DNA of 64,000 nucleotides from Achromobacter sp. MYb9 (GTDB lineage: Bacteria > Pseudomonadota > Gammaproteobacteria > Burkholderiales > Burkholderiaceae_B): contig NZ_PCOQ01000018.1 of the NCBI RefSeq assembly GCF_002975275.1, forward strand, positions 1 to 64,000, read 5' to 3'. Positions 53,717-62,425 of the stretch are shown piece after piece; the first letter of the stretch is position 1; every line of letters starts with the position of its first letter. Under the pieces are notes generated by a model. It ran no database searches. It had not been told where the DNA came from and saw only the letters and a list, made by a program, of their open reading frames with translations. The position numbers and the translations under genes are program-made.

Positions 53717-56449
53717 ATGCCGCACTGCACAGACCCTTCGTCCCACAGGCAGCTCATGCGTCATTCGTATTCGGTGGAACACGCGCTGGCCAGCGGCAAG
53801 TTCAGCGCGCCGGCGCCTCACGGCGACCACATCGCCCGGCAGCGGCTATGCGAACAGATCTGCCGCCCGGACGGACCCAAGGTCGTCGTGGCGCGGGGTC
53901 CGGCGGGCTATGGCAAGACGACGTTGCTGGCGCAATGCCAGGCGCTGATGCTGGCGCGGCCCATGCGCACGGCGTGGCTGACGCTGGACCGCGCCGACAA
54001 TGACCTGTCGCGGTTCCTGCGGTGCCTGACGGCGGCGCTGGGCCCGCTGTCGGGCGCCGCCGCGGCCTCGTTGCGCGAAGGCGGCGGGCCGGACGACACG
54101 CTGGCCCTGGCGCTGGTCGAAGCCGTCGCATCGCAGTCCGCGCCCTTTGCGCTGATCCTGGACGAATTCGAAGCCATCACCGCGCCCGCCGTGCTGGACT
54201 TGGTCCAGGACCTGATCGGCAGCCTGCCCGCGCATGGCCGGCTGTTGATCGGGTCGAGGCATACGCCCGGCCTGGCGCTGGGACGGCTGCGCGCCGCCGA
54301 CCAGCTGCTGGAGATCGATGCCGCGCAGCTCTGCTTTTCCGTGGACGAAGCGCACCATTTCTTTTCGCGCCGCCTGCCGGCGCTGACGCCTGCCGAGGTG
54401 GCGCAACTGCATCGCAAGACCGAAGGCTGGATCGCCGCGCTATGCCTGGCCGGCGCCAGCCTGTCGCGCCAGCCGTCCGCCGCCGCCTTTATCGAGCGCT
54501 TTTCAGGCAGCGACCAATCCGTGGCCGACTATCTGGCTGAAGACGTGTTGGCCAGCCAACCGCCCGAGCTGCAGCGCTTCTTGCTGCACACCAGCCTGCT
54601 CAAGCAGCTAAGCGCGCCGCTATGCCAGGCGCTGTTGCCGGACCTGGACTGCGCGCGGCTGCTTGCGCAGCTGGAGCATGGCCACGTGCTGCTGACGCGT
54701 TCGGCCACGGACGCGCGCCACTACCGCTATCACAGCCTGTTCGCCAGCTACCTGCAATCACAGTTGCGGGCGCAAGCGCCCGGCGATATCGCGCGGCTGC
54801 ATCTGGCCGCTTCGCGCTGGTACGCCGAACAGGGCCGGCCCGTTCCCGCCATCGACCACGCGATTGACGGCGGCGACTTCGAGCGCGCCTTGTCGCTGCT
54901 GCAGACCCATGCGGACGCCCTCCTGGCCGAGGGCCGCATGCGGCTGCTGGCGCGGTGGTTCACGCAAGTCCCGCCTGCGGTGCTGGCCACGCGGCCGCAT
55001 CTGCTGGCGGTGCAGATATGGGCCACGTGCTTTACGCGCGGCCCTAGCGAGGCCTCGCAGCAATTGGAAGACCTGGGTCTTGCCCGCAGCCCCGATCCCG
55101 GCGTGCAGGCGCACGTGCGGGCGCTGCAGCCGCTGCTGTTGTCGATGATGGATCGGCAAGAAGACGCCTACGCCATCGGCATGCCCAGCGTCCAGGCGCT
55201 GGGCGCCACGTTGTCGTTCACCGAAACGGCGCTGGCCAACGCCATGGCCAACGTCGCAGCGGTGCTGGGCCGGTATCACGAAGCGCGCATGCTGCTGGAC
55301 ACCGCCCGCCGCGCGCAAGGCGGCGCAGCCGGCACATTCAATCTGATGTACTCCGAGGCGGTGGAGGGCATCATCGATCTGCAGGAAGGACGCATGAGGC
55401 AGGCGGGCGCGCGCTTTCGCATGGCGGTGCGCGCCACTCGCAACGGCGCCTATGGCCAGGCCAACGGCAACGCCTGGGCCGGCGTGCTGTACGCCGCGTG
55501 GGTGTACGAAACGGGCGACCTGGCGCAGGCCGCGCGGCTATTGCAGGTTTATGTGCCGCTGGGCCGCGACGTGGCGCACCCCGACCATCTGATCATGGGC
55601 TACCTGATGCTGTCGCGCGTGGCGTTCTACGACGGCGATGTCGAGCAGACCTTCTACTTGCTGGGCGAACTGGAATACCTGGGCCACCAGCGGCGCCTGC
55701 CGCGCATTGCGGCTAGCGCCCGCGTCGAACGCGCGCGCGTGCTGTTGTTGCAAGGCCACCCGCAAGCGGCGCGCGACGAGCTGCGGCGCGCCGACGATGC
55801 GGACTTGTGGAGCCGGGTGGAAGCGTTGCGCCTGCCCGCCAACGATCTGCTGACGCCCCGGCTTGGCCGTTTGCGGTGGGAGGCATACGCGGGCGACCCG
55901 GGTACCGCGCTGCGCCAGCTGGACCTGGACATCGGCCAGGCGGAAGCCACGCGGCGCATGCGCCGGGCGTACAAGCTGCAGCTGTTCCGCGCGGTGGCGC
56001 TGGACCGGGCAGGAGAGGACGCGAAGGCCGGCGACCAGTTAACTGCGGTGATCGCCATCGCGCAGGCGGAAGGCCTGTGCCGGGTGCTGGTGGATGAGGG
56101 CGCCTTGCTACATCGCCTGATCCATCGCCACGCCGCCACGCCGGCGGGCCGCGCCGGCATGACGTCCGACGGCGCGCGCGACTGGTGGGCGCGCTTTCAG
56201 GCGCAGGCGCCCGCCGACGCCGACGCCGTTGCGCCCGCGCCCGGCCCCGATCGCGCGGAAGCCCTGACACCGAAGGAACTGCGCGTGCTGCGCCTGTTGG
56301 CCGAAGGCCATTCCAACAGCGCGATCGCCCAACAATTGTTCGTCTCGGAGAGCACCGTGCGCACCCACCTGCGCCATCTGAACGTCAAGCTCAGCGCGGA
56401 CAGCCGGACCCAGGCCGTGGCGCGCGCCCGCAGCGCGGGGCTGCTCTAG
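53717..56449 (+). CDS. MalT-like large LuxR-family (LAL) ATP-dependent regulator
   Basis: A 910-residue protein. The N-terminal STAND-type ATPase has Walker A GPAGYGKTT (about residue 55-63) and a Walker B-like LILDEFEAI. A long helical TPR-like sensor spans about residues 350-800, and the C-terminal LuxR helix-turn-helix is LTPKELRVLRLLAEGHSNSAIAQQLFVSESTVRTHLRHLNVKL. Such proteins oligomerise and activate transcription on ligand and ATP binding. It is divergent from the solute-binding protein/dehydrogenase operon, its likely target. A second ATG at 53756 could be the true start; neither has a decisive ribosome binding site. Confidence 0.92.
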   Translation: MPHCTDPSSHRQLMRHSYSVEHALASGKFSAPAPHGDHIARQRLCEQICRPDGPKVVVARGPAGYGKTTLLAQCQALMLARPMRTAWLTLDRADNDLSRFLRCLTAALGPLSGAAAASLREGGGPDDTLALALVEAVASQSAPFALILDEFEAITAPAVLDLVQDLIGSLPAHGRLLIGSRHTPGLALGRLRAADQLLEIDAAQLCFSVDEAHHFFSRRLPALTPAEVAQLHRKTEGWIAALCLAGASLSRQPSAAAFIERFSGSDQSVADYLAEDVLASQPPELQRFLLHTSLLKQLSAPLCQALLPDLDCARLLAQLEHGHVLLTRSATDARHYRYHSLFASYLQSQLRAQAPGDIARLHLAASRWYAEQGRPVPAIDHAIDGGDFERALSLLQTHADALLAEGRMRLLARWFTQVPPAVLATRPHLLAVQIWATCFTRGPSEASQQLEDLGLARSPDPGVQAHVRALQPLLLSMMDRQEDAYAIGMPSVQALGATLSFTETALANAMANVAAVLGRYHEARMLLDTARRAQGGAAGTFNLMYSEAVEGIIDLQEGRMRQAGARFRMAVRATRNGAYGQANGNAWAGVLYAAWVYETGDLAQAARLLQVYVPLGRDVAHPDHLIMGYLMLSRVAFYDGDVEQTFYLLGELEYLGHQRRLPRIAASARVERARVLLLQGHPQAARDELRRADDADLWSRVEALRLPANDLLTPRLGRLRWEAYAGDPGTALRQLDLDIGQAEATRRMRRAYKLQLFRAVALDRAGEDAKAGDQLTAVIAIAQAEGLCRVLVDEGALLHRLIHRHAATPAGRAGMTSDGARDWWARFQAQAPADADAVAPAPGPDRAEALTPKELRVLRLLAEGHSNSAIAQQLFVSESTVRTHLRHLNVKLSADSRTQAVARARSAGLL

Positions 56450-56464
56450 GCGGCGCGCTGCGGC

Positions 56465-57358
56465 TTATTCCGGCGAGTTGATCTGGTCGGCCGTGATGAT
56501 TTCCGCCACGAGCACCTGGCCCGGACCGTCCAGGAAATACTCTTCCTTGCTGGGGTCGCGCAGCTTCATGTAGGCGTTTTCGCCGATCTGCATCGTATGG
56601 CCCGCCGCCAGTTCGGCGCCGCTCTCGCGCAGGTAGCCCATGATGTTGTTGAACATGTTGGAGTAGGTCTCGCCTTCATGGTGGCCGTCGGCCAGCGCCG
56701 CGAAGTCGGGCAAGCCGAACACGTCGCCGCCGAACGTGCGCATCCACACCCCATCCACGCCTTCGACCTCGTACTTCACGAAGCCGCAATACAGCATGTT
56801 CAGCGGCAACGTGCGCAGCAGGTCCAGGCTTTCTTCGCCCAGCGATTCGGCCTCGAACACGCCGGCCGGCAACGACGCTCGCGCATGCTCGTTCAGCACC
56901 GCCATCGCGCCGAAGCCCGTCAGCGCGCCTGCCACGGCGGCCAGCGCCACGTATTGCTCCAGCGGGTCTTCTTCAAACCCGGCGTAGTAAAGGATGACGT
57001 GGCTGGCGTGGCCACGAATCTCGTCCTTCACCGTGGCCGGGTAGTGCGCGGGCGCCACGCAGGCTTCCAATGCGTCTTTGGGATAGGGCGCATTGAAGCC
57101 CACCATCCGCACGACGTGCTTGTCCCAGCCGGCCAGGCCCAGGCATTCCGGCATGTCGGGCGCGATCTCGGTGCGCGCCTGGGCCATGGAGGGATGATAG
57201 GCGCGCAGCGCCGCCGTCAGCGTGTCTTCGGCGATGGCCAGTGGCCCGGCGAAGAGCACCTGCAAGCTAAGGGGATTCTCGATGGCCGGATTCGCGGACA
57301 GCGCGCAGGCGTCCGCGGTTTCTTCCTTGCGGCCAAAGAAGCGGGAGAAGATGCTCAT
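56465..57358 (-). CDS. DUF4261 family protein
   Basis: About 297 residues starting MSIFSRFFGRKEE. The body has VLFAGPLAIAEDTLTAALRAYHP, HASHVILYYAGFEEDPLEQYVALAAVAGALTGFGAMAVLNEHARASLPAG and a C-terminal GPGQVLVAEI, an arrangement I recognise as DUF4261; the function of this family is unknown. No signal peptide or membrane segment is evident. An AGG lies about ten bases before the ATG. It stands alone between the convergent LuxR-type regulator and the LysR gene upstream. Confidence 0.72.
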   Translation of the reverse strand: MSIFSRFFGRKEETADACALSANPAIENPLSLQVLFAGPLAIAEDTLTAALRAYHPSMAQARTEIAPDMPECLGLAGWDKHVVRMVGFNAPYPKDALEACVAPAHYPATVKDEIRGHASHVILYYAGFEEDPLEQYVALAAVAGALTGFGAMAVLNEHARASLPAGVFEAESLGEESLDLLRTLPLNMLYCGFVKYEVEGVDGVWMRTFGGDVFGLPDFAALADGHHEGETYSNMFNNIMGYLRESGAELAAGHTMQIGENAYMKLRDPSKEEYFLDGPGQVLVAEIITADQINSPE

Positions 57359-57443
57359 GATTCGGGGACCTGGAAAATAAACGGGGGCAGTATACGGTTG
57401 CCCCGTTGGCCCACACCCGCGATGTCGCCAATGGACACATCTC

Positions 57444-58358
57444 TCACCGCCCGGCCGGCTCCAGCAAGCCATCCTTGCCGATGGCCTCCACCACGTAATC
57501 GATGAAGGACTTGATGCGCGACGAGATCGCGGTGTTGCGGTAGTACACCGCGTTGATCGGCTGCCGGACGTCCTGCGTCTGCTTGACCAGCAGCTGCTGC
57601 AACGCCCCCGACGCGCGGTCGCCCCGCGTCATGAAATCCGACAGGCAAACGATGCCGCCGTCGTTCAACGCCAACTGCCGCAGCGTTTCGCCGCTGAAGG
57701 CCCGCACGCCGGGCTTGACGTGCAACGGCTGGCCATCGCTGTCCAGCAACGGCCATTCGTTCAGCAGTTCCAGTTGGGAAAAGCCCAGCAGCGTGTGCGA
57801 GGCCAGGTCCGCCACGCGCTTGGGCGTGCCGTGCGCGGCCAGGTAGCCGGGGCTGGCCAGCACGCGCACACGGCTGGGGCCCAGCGACACCGCATGCAAC
57901 GACGAATCCTTCAGCCGCCCGATGCGGATGGCCAGGTCCGTGCGGCGCTCCAGCAGGTCGATATTGCCCTCGTTGCTGTTGAGTTCAAGCTCCACTTGCG
58001 GATAGCGTTTGCGGTAGCCGGGCACCAGCGGCGCAATCACGTGCAGCATGAAGGGCGACGCCGCGTCCACCCGCAGCAGGCCGGCAGGCTGGTTGCGGCG
58101 CACGTTCATCAGGTCTTCGGTTTCCTCCACCGACGCCACGATCCGCCGCACCTGTTCCAGATAGGTCTTGCCCTCTTCGGTCAGCGCCAGCCGGCGCGTG
58201 GTCCGGCGCATCAGCGTGGTCTGCAGCTTCTCTTCCAACCGGCTCATGGTGCGGCTGGTGGCGGAAATGGTCTGCCCCAGCACGTCGGCGGCAGCAGTGA
58301 TCGACCCGCTGTCGACCACTGCGATAAAGACCTGCATTTCGTCGAGCGTGGTTTTCAT
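57444..58358 (-). CDS. LysR family regulator, YafC-like
   Basis: About 304 residues. The helix-turn-helix DEMQVFIAVVDSGSITAAADVLGQTISATSRTMSRLEEKLQTTLMRRTTRRL is of the CrgA-like LysR group. Either ATG of an ATGATG (58361 or 58358) may be used. It is divergent from dkgB; in Escherichia coli the LysR gene yafC also neighbours dkgB, so a regulator-target pairing is plausible. TATCA/TGATA half-sites in the shared 123-bp region are candidate binding sites. Confidence 0.9.
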   Translation of the reverse strand: MKTTLDEMQVFIAVVDSGSITAAADVLGQTISATSRTMSRLEEKLQTTLMRRTTRRLALTEEGKTYLEQVRRIVASVEETEDLMNVRRNQPAGLLRVDAASPFMLHVIAPLVPGYRKRYPQVELELNSNEGNIDLLERRTDLAIRIGRLKDSSLHAVSLGPSRVRVLASPGYLAAHGTPKRVADLASHTLLGFSQLELLNEWPLLDSDGQPLHVKPGVRAFSGETLRQLALNDGGIVCLSDFMTRGDRASGALQQLLVKQTQDVRQPINAVYYRNTAISSRIKSFIDYVVEAIGKDGLLEPAGR

Positions 58359-58369
58359 CATTGACGTTA

Positions 58370-58414
58370 TATCAAAAGTCTTTCGCTGATACAGGGCTTT
58401 TTCAGCAAGTATCA
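58370..58414. promoter_or_regulatory. Three TATCA half-sites between LysR and dkgB
   Basis: TATCA (58370-58374) with TGATA (58387-58391) form an inverted pair, and TGATAC (58387-58392) with GTATCA (58409-58414) a second, perfect 6-bp pair. An array of alternating half-sites across a divergent promoter is what tetrameric LysR proteins bind. Confidence 0.6.
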
Positions 58415-58481
58415 CCCGGGCACACTCGCTGCATTCCCGGACGACACGCGCCGGCCCGCACCCCCTACCATGGAGTTTTAC

Positions 58482-59285
58482 ATGAACATTCCCGCATTTG
58501 GCGTCGGCACGTTCCGCCTGCAAGGCCAGGCCGCTATCGATTCGGTGCGCAACGCGCTGGACGTCGGCTACCGGGCCATCGACACCGCGCAGATCTACGA
58601 AAACGAAGCTGCCGTCGGCCAGGCGATGGCCGAGTCGGGCGTGGCCCGCGAAGACCTGTTCGTCACCACCAAGATCTGGGTGCCCAACTATGCCCGGGAC
58701 AAGCTTGCGCCCAGCCTGAAAGACAGCCTGGCCAAGCTACGCACCGACTACGTCGACCTGACCCTGATCCATTGGCCCGCGCCGGGCAATGGCGTGACCA
58801 TCGCGGAATTCATGACGGCGCTGGCCGAGGCCAAGGCGCAAGGCCTGACCCGCCAGATCGGTATTTCGAACTTCCCCATCGCCGAAACCCGCGAGGCCAT
58901 CGCCGCCGTTGGCCGCGAACAGATCGCCACCAACCAGATCGAACTCAGCCCGTACCTGCAGAACGCCGCGCTGACCGCCTTCCTGAAAGAGCAGGGCATC
59001 CCCGTCACGTCCTACATGACGCTGGCCTACGGCAAGGTGCTGAAAGACCCCGTGATCGGCCAGATCGCCGACCGTCATGACGCCACGCCGGCGCAAGTCG
59101 CACTGGCCTGGGCGCTGCAGCTGGGCTATGCCGTGATTCCGTCGTCGACCAAGCGCGACAATCTGGCCAGCAACCTGTTGGCCACGCAATTGAAGCTGAC
59201 GGCGGACGACATGGCCGCGATCGCCGCGCTGGAACGCAACGGCCGCGAAGTCAGCCCGGAAGGCCTGGCGGCCGCCTGGGACTAA
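58482..59285 (+). CDS. dkgB: 2,5-diketo-D-gluconate reductase B (aldo-keto reductase)
   Basis: 267 residues from the ATG at 58482, the same length as Escherichia coli DkgB, and similar nearly end to end ([88 protein letters not shown]). The catalytic tetrad is present: Asp in IDTAQIY, the nearby Tyr, Lys in TTKIW and His in LIHWP. It is an NADPH-dependent reductase acting on ketoaldoses, methylglyoxal or other carbonyls in the cytoplasm. GGAG six bases before the second ATG makes that the start. Confidence 0.95.
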   Translation: MNIPAFGVGTFRLQGQAAIDSVRNALDVGYRAIDTAQIYENEAAVGQAMAESGVAREDLFVTTKIWVPNYARDKLAPSLKDSLAKLRTDYVDLTLIHWPAPGNGVTIAEFMTALAEAKAQGLTRQIGISNFPIAETREAIAAVGREQIATNQIELSPYLQNAALTAFLKEQGIPVTSYMTLAYGKVLKDPVIGQIADRHDATPAQVALAWALQLGYAVIPSSTKRDNLASNLLATQLKLTADDMAAIAALERNGREVSPEGLAAAWD

Positions 59286-59305
59286 GCCGCCATCGCCACC
59301 GCCTC

Positions 59306-60082
59306 TTACCGAAGCTCCAGCGTCGCCCCGATCACCCGCAGGGTGGGCATCAGCTGCCGCCACGCCTCCTTCGCGATCGAGGCGGGGCGCGTCAGTTCCG
59401 CGGCGGCGGGGTCGTTCAGCAGGTCGCCCTTGCAGGCGAAGACGATGCTGTTGGTCATGTCGTCGTCCACCACTTCGAACATCGCGGACCCGAAGGCGGC
59501 GCGCACGCGGCTCAGGTAATCGTGGTGCTTGGGGTGGTTGACGTGGAAATTGATGACCAGGATGCCGTCGTCGCGCAGCGCGCGGTGGCAGTCGGCGTAG
59601 AACGCCTCGGAACAGAGGGCATCGGGAATGCCGCCCACGCCGAAGCCATCCAGGAAAATCACGTCGGCATGATCCGACAGCCCGCGCAGATGCACCGCCG
59701 CATCGGCCTGGATCACCGAGAAGCGCGCATCGTCCCGCGGCACCATGAAGGCGTCCCGCAGGGCGATGACGGCGGGATCGATCTCGACCACTTCGATCGC
59801 CGTCCGCGGCAAATGGCGGTAGCAGAACTTCGGCAGCGAACCGCCGCCCAGGCCCACCATCAGAATGCGGGCGGGTTCGGGGTTGAACAGCACGAAGCCC
59901 ATCATCATCCGCGTGTACTCAAGCTCCAGCGCATCGGGATTGAGCACGGACATGCTGCTCTGGATCTCTTTCTGCGTGAAATGCAGGGTGCGGCGGGTGC
60001 CGGTGTTCTGGACGAAAGGCCGGTGGATGGCCGCCGGCTCATCGGGTTGCGAGGAATCGGCGGGGTACGTAGTGTCGGGCAT
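59306..60082 (-). CDS. Spermidine synthase-like methyltransferase-fold protein
   Basis: About 258 residues. The nucleotide-binding core ARILMVGLGGGSLPKFCYRHLPRTAIEVVEIDPAVIALRDAF and the DVIFLDGFGVGGIPDALCSEAFYADCHRALRDDGILVINF segment match the spermidine synthase family. The aspartates that bind putrescine in true SpeE are only partly recognisable, and the N-terminal beta domain is short. It may be a SpeE-like protein of other function. It is convergent with dkgB and 55 bp downstream of the PhoD-type gene on the same strand. No clear ribosome binding site. Confidence 0.8.
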   Translation of the reverse strand: MPDTTYPADSSQPDEPAAIHRPFVQNTGTRRTLHFTQKEIQSSMSVLNPDALELEYTRMMMGFVLFNPEPARILMVGLGGGSLPKFCYRHLPRTAIEVVEIDPAVIALRDAFMVPRDDARFSVIQADAAVHLRGLSDHADVIFLDGFGVGGIPDALCSEAFYADCHRALRDDGILVINFHVNHPKHHDYLSRVRAAFGSAMFEVVDDDMTNSIVFACKGDLLNDPAAAELTRPASIAKEAWRQLMPTLRVIGATLELR

Positions 60083-60137
60083 TGGGCAGGGCAGGTGGAG
60101 AAAACAGCCACAAGATACCACCCGCCCCCAATCCCGA

Positions 60138-62180
60138 TCAGGCCGCCACGGTTACCTCGGGCGTGCCGGACGCCACCGTCAGCACCGTTTGCGACGCCAC
60201 CGCCGGCAGCGCGGGCGCCTTCGTGCCGTCCAGGGGCTTGAGTTTGTTGAAGACGCAACGCAGTTCCGTTGACGTCAGCGTCACCACGGCAAAGCCTTGC
60301 GCGTCGGTATCGATGTAGCGCAGCCAATTCGCGTTGAACTGCTTCAACGTATCGTTGAACGCGTTCTTCACCACGTCTGCGGCCTGGGTGTAGATCAGCG
60401 GCTTGGCCGGCGCGAAGGTGGGGTCGGTGTCGACGACGCTTTTGAAGTAGCTGAAGAACGAATTACTGGAAATGCCCGCGGTCACCAGGTCCACCATCAC
60501 GGGCCTGGGCGTCGCGGCGTCGTAGTCGTCCATCACGGGGCCGGCGAAGAAGGCGTGGATATCGCCCGTCAACGCCACCAGGTTGCGCACGCCCGCATCG
60601 CGCACAAAGGCCATCAGGTCCTTGCGTTCGGCGTTGTATCCATCCCATTGGTCGGCATTCAGCAGATACTGGTCCAGCAGCAGCGACGGCGGCAATTGCG
60701 CGTCCAGCAAAGGCTTGATCTGCGCCGCGAACACGGTCGCGGGAATGCCCGCCTGCGCGTCCAGCAACGCCGACAACGCGGGATACGCGGTGACGGGCTT
60801 GCCGCTGCTGTGGTCTGCGCCCGCCAGGTCCTGGGCCAGTGCCGTCGTCATGAAAGGGACCAAGGGCCGCAAACCGGGCTGCGCCGCCGCCAGCCCCTGG
60901 GCCAGCAAGCCGGCAACGGCCTGCGTGCCATCGAACTGCATGCGCAGCAGTGAGACTTCATTGCCCCACAGATTCCACGCCGTGGTGCTTGCGCCCAGCT
61001 GCGCCTTCCACCAGTCGCGCTGGGTATTGCCCAGGATGGAGACGGGCGTCAGTTGTCCGCCGGCGTTGCTGATCTTCAGCGCTTCGACTTGCGAGAGCAG
61101 GCGCTTGGGAACGAAGTAGCGGCTGCCGATTTCGCTGCCTGCCTGCTGCTCGGGAAGGACATGGTCGGCGCGGTACAGGCGTTCATCCGTCATCAACAGC
61201 GTGGCCAGGCTGCCAAAGCGGAACGCGCGGTAGATCTGAAGGTTCTGGAACGACGGGTTGGCCAGATCCAGCGAGACATCGGCCGGCATGAATTCGAACC
61301 AGGCCTGGCTGGCGCTGCGGCGCCGAGACGTCCTGGGGGTTTCGTCGTCCGCGATGTCGTAGGTCTGGCGGTCCTGCCAGCAATCGTCCGAAAACTCGTG
61401 GTCGTCCCAGATGGCAATGATCGGAAAGCGGGCGTGCAACGCTTGCAGGCGCGGGTCCGAGCGGTAGCTGCGGTACAGGCTGCGGTAGTCGGCCAGCGTG
61501 GTGGCGTAGACCGCGCCATCGGCCCGCGCCGTGCCGTCGGGCAACGACAGCGGGGCGTGCGCGCTTTCGACGCCGCCCGTCTGGAAACCCGCCTTGACGG
61601 TCTCGTATACGTAGTCGCCCAGATGCACCACGAAATCCAGGTCCTGCGCGGCCAGTTCGTCGAAGCCGGCCCAATGGTTCACGCTCCAATCCTGACAGGA
61701 GATGAAGGCAAACTTCAATTTCGCCACGGCGGCGTTCTCGGCCGGCGCCGTGCGCGTGCGGCCCACGGGGCTCGTGCTGACGCCGGCCACGAAGCGGTAG
61801 TAGTAAGTGCTGCCGGCATCCAGGCCCGTGACCTTGTGGCGCACCGTATGGTCCCAATCAGGCTCGGCGCTGACGCTGGCGTCGACCAGCAATTGCGTGA
61901 ACGCGTCGTCGCGCGCCAACTGCACCCGCACCGGGACCGCTGCGTCGTCGGCGCCGATCACGCGGGTCCACAGGATGATGCTGTCCGGCCGGGGATCGCC
62001 GGACGCCACGCCTTGCGGGTACTGGAAGCGGGCGGGCGGCGTGCCGCCACCCGGGTCGCCGCCGATATTGCCGCCGCCGTCATCGTCATCGTCATCGCTG
62101 CTGTTGCACCCCGCCAGGCTGGCGGTGGCCGCCGAGACGGTCAGGAAGCTGCCCCACTTGAGGAATTTTCTGCGGTCCAT
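60138..62180 (-). CDS. phoD: PhoD-type alkaline phosphatase/phosphodiesterase, Tat lipoprotein
   Basis: About 680 residues. The N-terminus MDRRKFLKWGSFLTVSAATASLAGC combines a Tat motif (DRRKFLK) with a lipobox ending at Cys25, followed by NSS and six consecutive Asp. The FQYPQGVASGDPRPDSIILWTRV module is the PhoD N-terminal domain. The metallophosphatase body has AFISCQDW, LDFVVHLGDYVYE, IAIWDDHEFSDD and LVALTGDIHAFFAG, the calcium/iron ligands of the family. It hydrolyses phosphate mono- or diesters at the cell surface and is usually induced by phosphate limitation. It is longer than Bacillus PhoD. Confidence 0.9.
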   Translation of the reverse strand: MDRRKFLKWGSFLTVSAATASLAGCNSSDDDDDDGGGNIGGDPGGGTPPARFQYPQGVASGDPRPDSIILWTRVIGADDAAVPVRVQLARDDAFTQLLVDASVSAEPDWDHTVRHKVTGLDAGSTYYYRFVAGVSTSPVGRTRTAPAENAAVAKLKFAFISCQDWSVNHWAGFDELAAQDLDFVVHLGDYVYETVKAGFQTGGVESAHAPLSLPDGTARADGAVYATTLADYRSLYRSYRSDPRLQALHARFPIIAIWDDHEFSDDCWQDRQTYDIADDETPRTSRRRSASQAWFEFMPADVSLDLANPSFQNLQIYRAFRFGSLATLLMTDERLYRADHVLPEQQAGSEIGSRYFVPKRLLSQVEALKISNAGGQLTPVSILGNTQRDWWKAQLGASTTAWNLWGNEVSLLRMQFDGTQAVAGLLAQGLAAAQPGLRPLVPFMTTALAQDLAGADHSSGKPVTAYPALSALLDAQAGIPATVFAAQIKPLLDAQLPPSLLLDQYLLNADQWDGYNAERKDLMAFVRDAGVRNLVALTGDIHAFFAGPVMDDYDAATPRPVMVDLVTAGISSNSFFSYFKSVVDTDPTFAPAKPLIYTQAADVVKNAFNDTLKQFNANWLRYIDTDAQGFAVVTLTSTELRCVFNKLKPLDGTKAPALPAVASQTVLTVASGTPEVTVAA

Positions 62181-62425
62181 GTCGAGGAATGCCCACGGTA
62201 AGGCGGTGCCGGCGCGCGGCATCGCAAGGAAAGGATCGGGCAGACGGCGGCGCCAAGACCGCCGCGTGCCCTCGGCGCCGGTATTAGCGCACCGGGGCGT
62301 TGCATGGGCGTGACAGGCGCCGAAGGGGACTCGTCAGGCCGCATGGTTGATTCGTCATCTTGGCCTTGTCCGAAGGGGCGGGGTATTTCTACTCTGCCGC
62401 TATCCCCGTCGATGCGCCGCTATCC
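62181..62425. other. Divergent gap between phoD and the glycine-rich protein
   Basis: A 245-bp region with no supported gene. Promoters for both flanking genes should lie here, but I see no convincing -35/-10 pair, Pho-box repeat or strong hairpin. Confidence 0.5.
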
